This document shows positions 14,689 to 15,465 of a stretch of 15,465 nt of DNA, in pieces. The translations under genes and the position numbers were made by a program. The notes beneath the pieces are model-generated. The model saw nothing but the letters and a program-made list of their open reading frames with translations. It was not told where the DNA came from and made no database searches. The stretch's first letter is position 1; each line of letters begins with the position of its first letter. The DNA lies in assembly GCA_002371335.1 (NCBI GenBank), contig DFHP01000106.1, positions 20,014 through 35,478 of the forward strand, given 5' to 3'. Source of the DNA: Eubacterium sp. UBA3720 (GTDB lineage: Bacteria > Bacillota > Clostridia > Lachnospirales > Lachnospiraceae).

Positions 14689-15114
14689 TTAGTCCTCTAC
14701 AACGATTCCCATGCTTCGTGCTGTACCAGCGATCATGCTCATGGCAGCCTCAATAGAAGCAGCATTCAGATCAGGCATTTTTGTCTCTGCGATCTCACGA
14801 ACCTTATCTTTAGAGATTGTAGCAACTTTTGTTTTATTCGGTACACCAGAGGCGCTCTTCAAACCACAAGCCTTCTTCAGCAGGACTGCTGCCGGAGGAG
14901 TTTTTGTGATGAAGCTAAAGCTTCTGTCAGCATAAACTGTGATGACTACCGGAATGATCAGATCACCTTTATCTGCAGTTCTCGCATTAAATTCCTTGGT
15001 GAACTGTACGATATTTACTCCATGCTGACCAAGCGCCGGTCCAACAGGCGGAGCTGGCGTAGCTTTACCTGCAGGAATCTGTAATTTAATATAACCTGTA
15101 ACTTTTTTTGCCAT
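14689..15114 (-). CDS. rplK: Large-subunit ribosomal protein uL11
   Basis: A 141-aa protein of the GTPase-associated centre of the 50S subunit, binding 23S rRNA near the L10-L12 stalk. It has the N-terminal signature PAPPVGPALGQHGVNIVQF at about 21-39, the linker FITKTPPAAVLL and a C-terminal rRNA-binding domain ending in GTARSMGIVVED. ATG at 15114 follows AGGAGGT. It is preceded by nusG with a 57-bp gap holding a stem-loop. The length is normal. Confidence 0.99.
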   Translation of the reverse strand: MAKKVTGYIKLQIPAGKATPAPPVGPALGQHGVNIVQFTKEFNARTADKGDLIIPVVITVYADRSFSFITKTPPAAVLLKKACGLKSASGVPNKTKVATISKDKVREIAETKMPDLNAASIEAAMSMIAGTARSMGIVVED

Positions 15115-15135
15115 TTTGGCACCTCCTAATAATAT

Positions 15136-15163
15136 GTGGTAATTGCGGGGATTTCCCTCCCAC
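15136..15163 (-). promoter_or_regulatory. Conserved stem-loop before rplK, candidate L1-type binding site
   Basis: Second copy of the 28-nt element: the same GTGGGAGGGA start and CCCGCAATTACCAC end, different 4-nt loop. It lies between the nusG stop and the rplK AGGAGG site. Duplication before both genes of the rplKA pair suggests a translational control site. Confidence 0.6.
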
Positions 15164-15171
15164 GGTCAGTA

Positions 15172-15465
15172 TCAACCGACCTTTCTGACCTCAGAAAAAC
15201 TAATTTCAACCGGTGTTGCACGGCCAAAGAGCTCAACCTCAACTGTAACGATCCGTTTTCGCTGGTCTATCGATTTGACGATTCCGGTCACGTCCTTCCA
15301 TGCGCCGCCGATGACCGCAACCTCATCGCCTTCGACGAAATCGATCTCGATCTTCTCCTCAGGTGAAAGACCATAAGGTCTCATCTCCTCCGGACTGAGC
15401 GGAACCGGCTTGGATCCCGGACCTACAAATCCTGTGACGCCTCTGGTATTTCTTACGACATACCA
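15172..15465 (-). CDS. nusG: Transcription termination/antitermination factor NusG (5' end outside window)
   Basis: The last 97 codons of NusG, open to the window edge in frame (WYVVRNTRGVTGFVGPGSKP). The visible part is the end of the NGN domain, a short linker (PLSPEEMRPYGLSPEE) and a complete KOW domain: FVEGDEVAVIGGAWKDVTG, then VELFGRATPVEISFSEVRKV. The KOW domain contacts Rho or ribosomal protein S10 in known NusG. It is followed by rplK in the usual order. The N-terminus and the expected secE upstream are not in the window. Confidence 0.97.
   Translation of the reverse strand, partial: WYVVRNTRGVTGFVGPGSKPVPLSPEEMRPYGLSPEEKIEIDFVEGDEVAVIGGAWKDVTGIVKSIDQRKRIVTVEVELFGRATPVEISFSEVRKVG

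Noticed and set aside
1..15465. CRISPR arrays, tRNA or rRNA genes
   Set aside because: No regularly spaced repeats and no cloverleaf or rRNA-like sequence were seen.

Overview
The window looks like a chromosomal segment of a Gram-positive anaerobe in the Clostridia, most likely Lachnospiraceae (Clostridium scindens/Dorea-like). The evidence is the gene order nusG-rplK-rplA-rplJ-rplL ... rpoB, the AGGAGG-type ribosome binding sites, the moderate GC with AT-rich spacers, the L10-leader attenuator and the gene families present. The species assignment is inference. All genes except one lie on the minus strand.

Minus-strand order, right to left: the end of nusG (15465-15172), rplK, rplA, an intrinsic terminator, a promoter with an L10 leader and attenuator, rplJ, rplL, then a strong terminator (12560-12592). 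Normally rpoB follows directly or nearly so. Here about 9.2 kb of accessory DNA separates rplL from rpoB, and rpoB (1-3425, 3' end outside the window) appears to have its own promoter.

The insert holds four units. (a) A plus-strand zinc alcohol dehydrogenase (11330-12430), convergent with rplL. (b) A minus-strand operon read from about 10957: split transketolase N half, split transketolase C half, a GPH-family (MelB-like) symporter and two paralogous zinc medium-chain dehydrogenases, closed by a hairpin terminator at 5326-5359. (c) A small membrane protein with a bacterial-PH-like domain. (d) An AraC-family regulator with a cupin-type sensor domain. The divergent 443-bp region (10887-11329) carries a good promoter for the operon, an 11-bp direct repeat placed like AraC sites, and several palindromes.

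The most interesting point is the transketolase. The C half keeps the catalytic Glu and ThDP features, but three of the four residues that hold the substrate phosphate in E. coli transketolase are replaced (by-eye alignment). So are the conserved Asp and Gln around the substrate His. With no kinase, isomerase or PTS in the operon, this suggests a transketolase acting on a non-phosphorylated ketol that is imported and oxidised or reduced by the zinc dehydrogenases. The best known precedent is the steroid-17,20-desmolase system (DesAB plus the DesC 20alpha-hydroxysteroid dehydrogenase) of C. scindens, which cleaves the cortisol side chain. A polyol or rare-sugar pathway is the main alternative.
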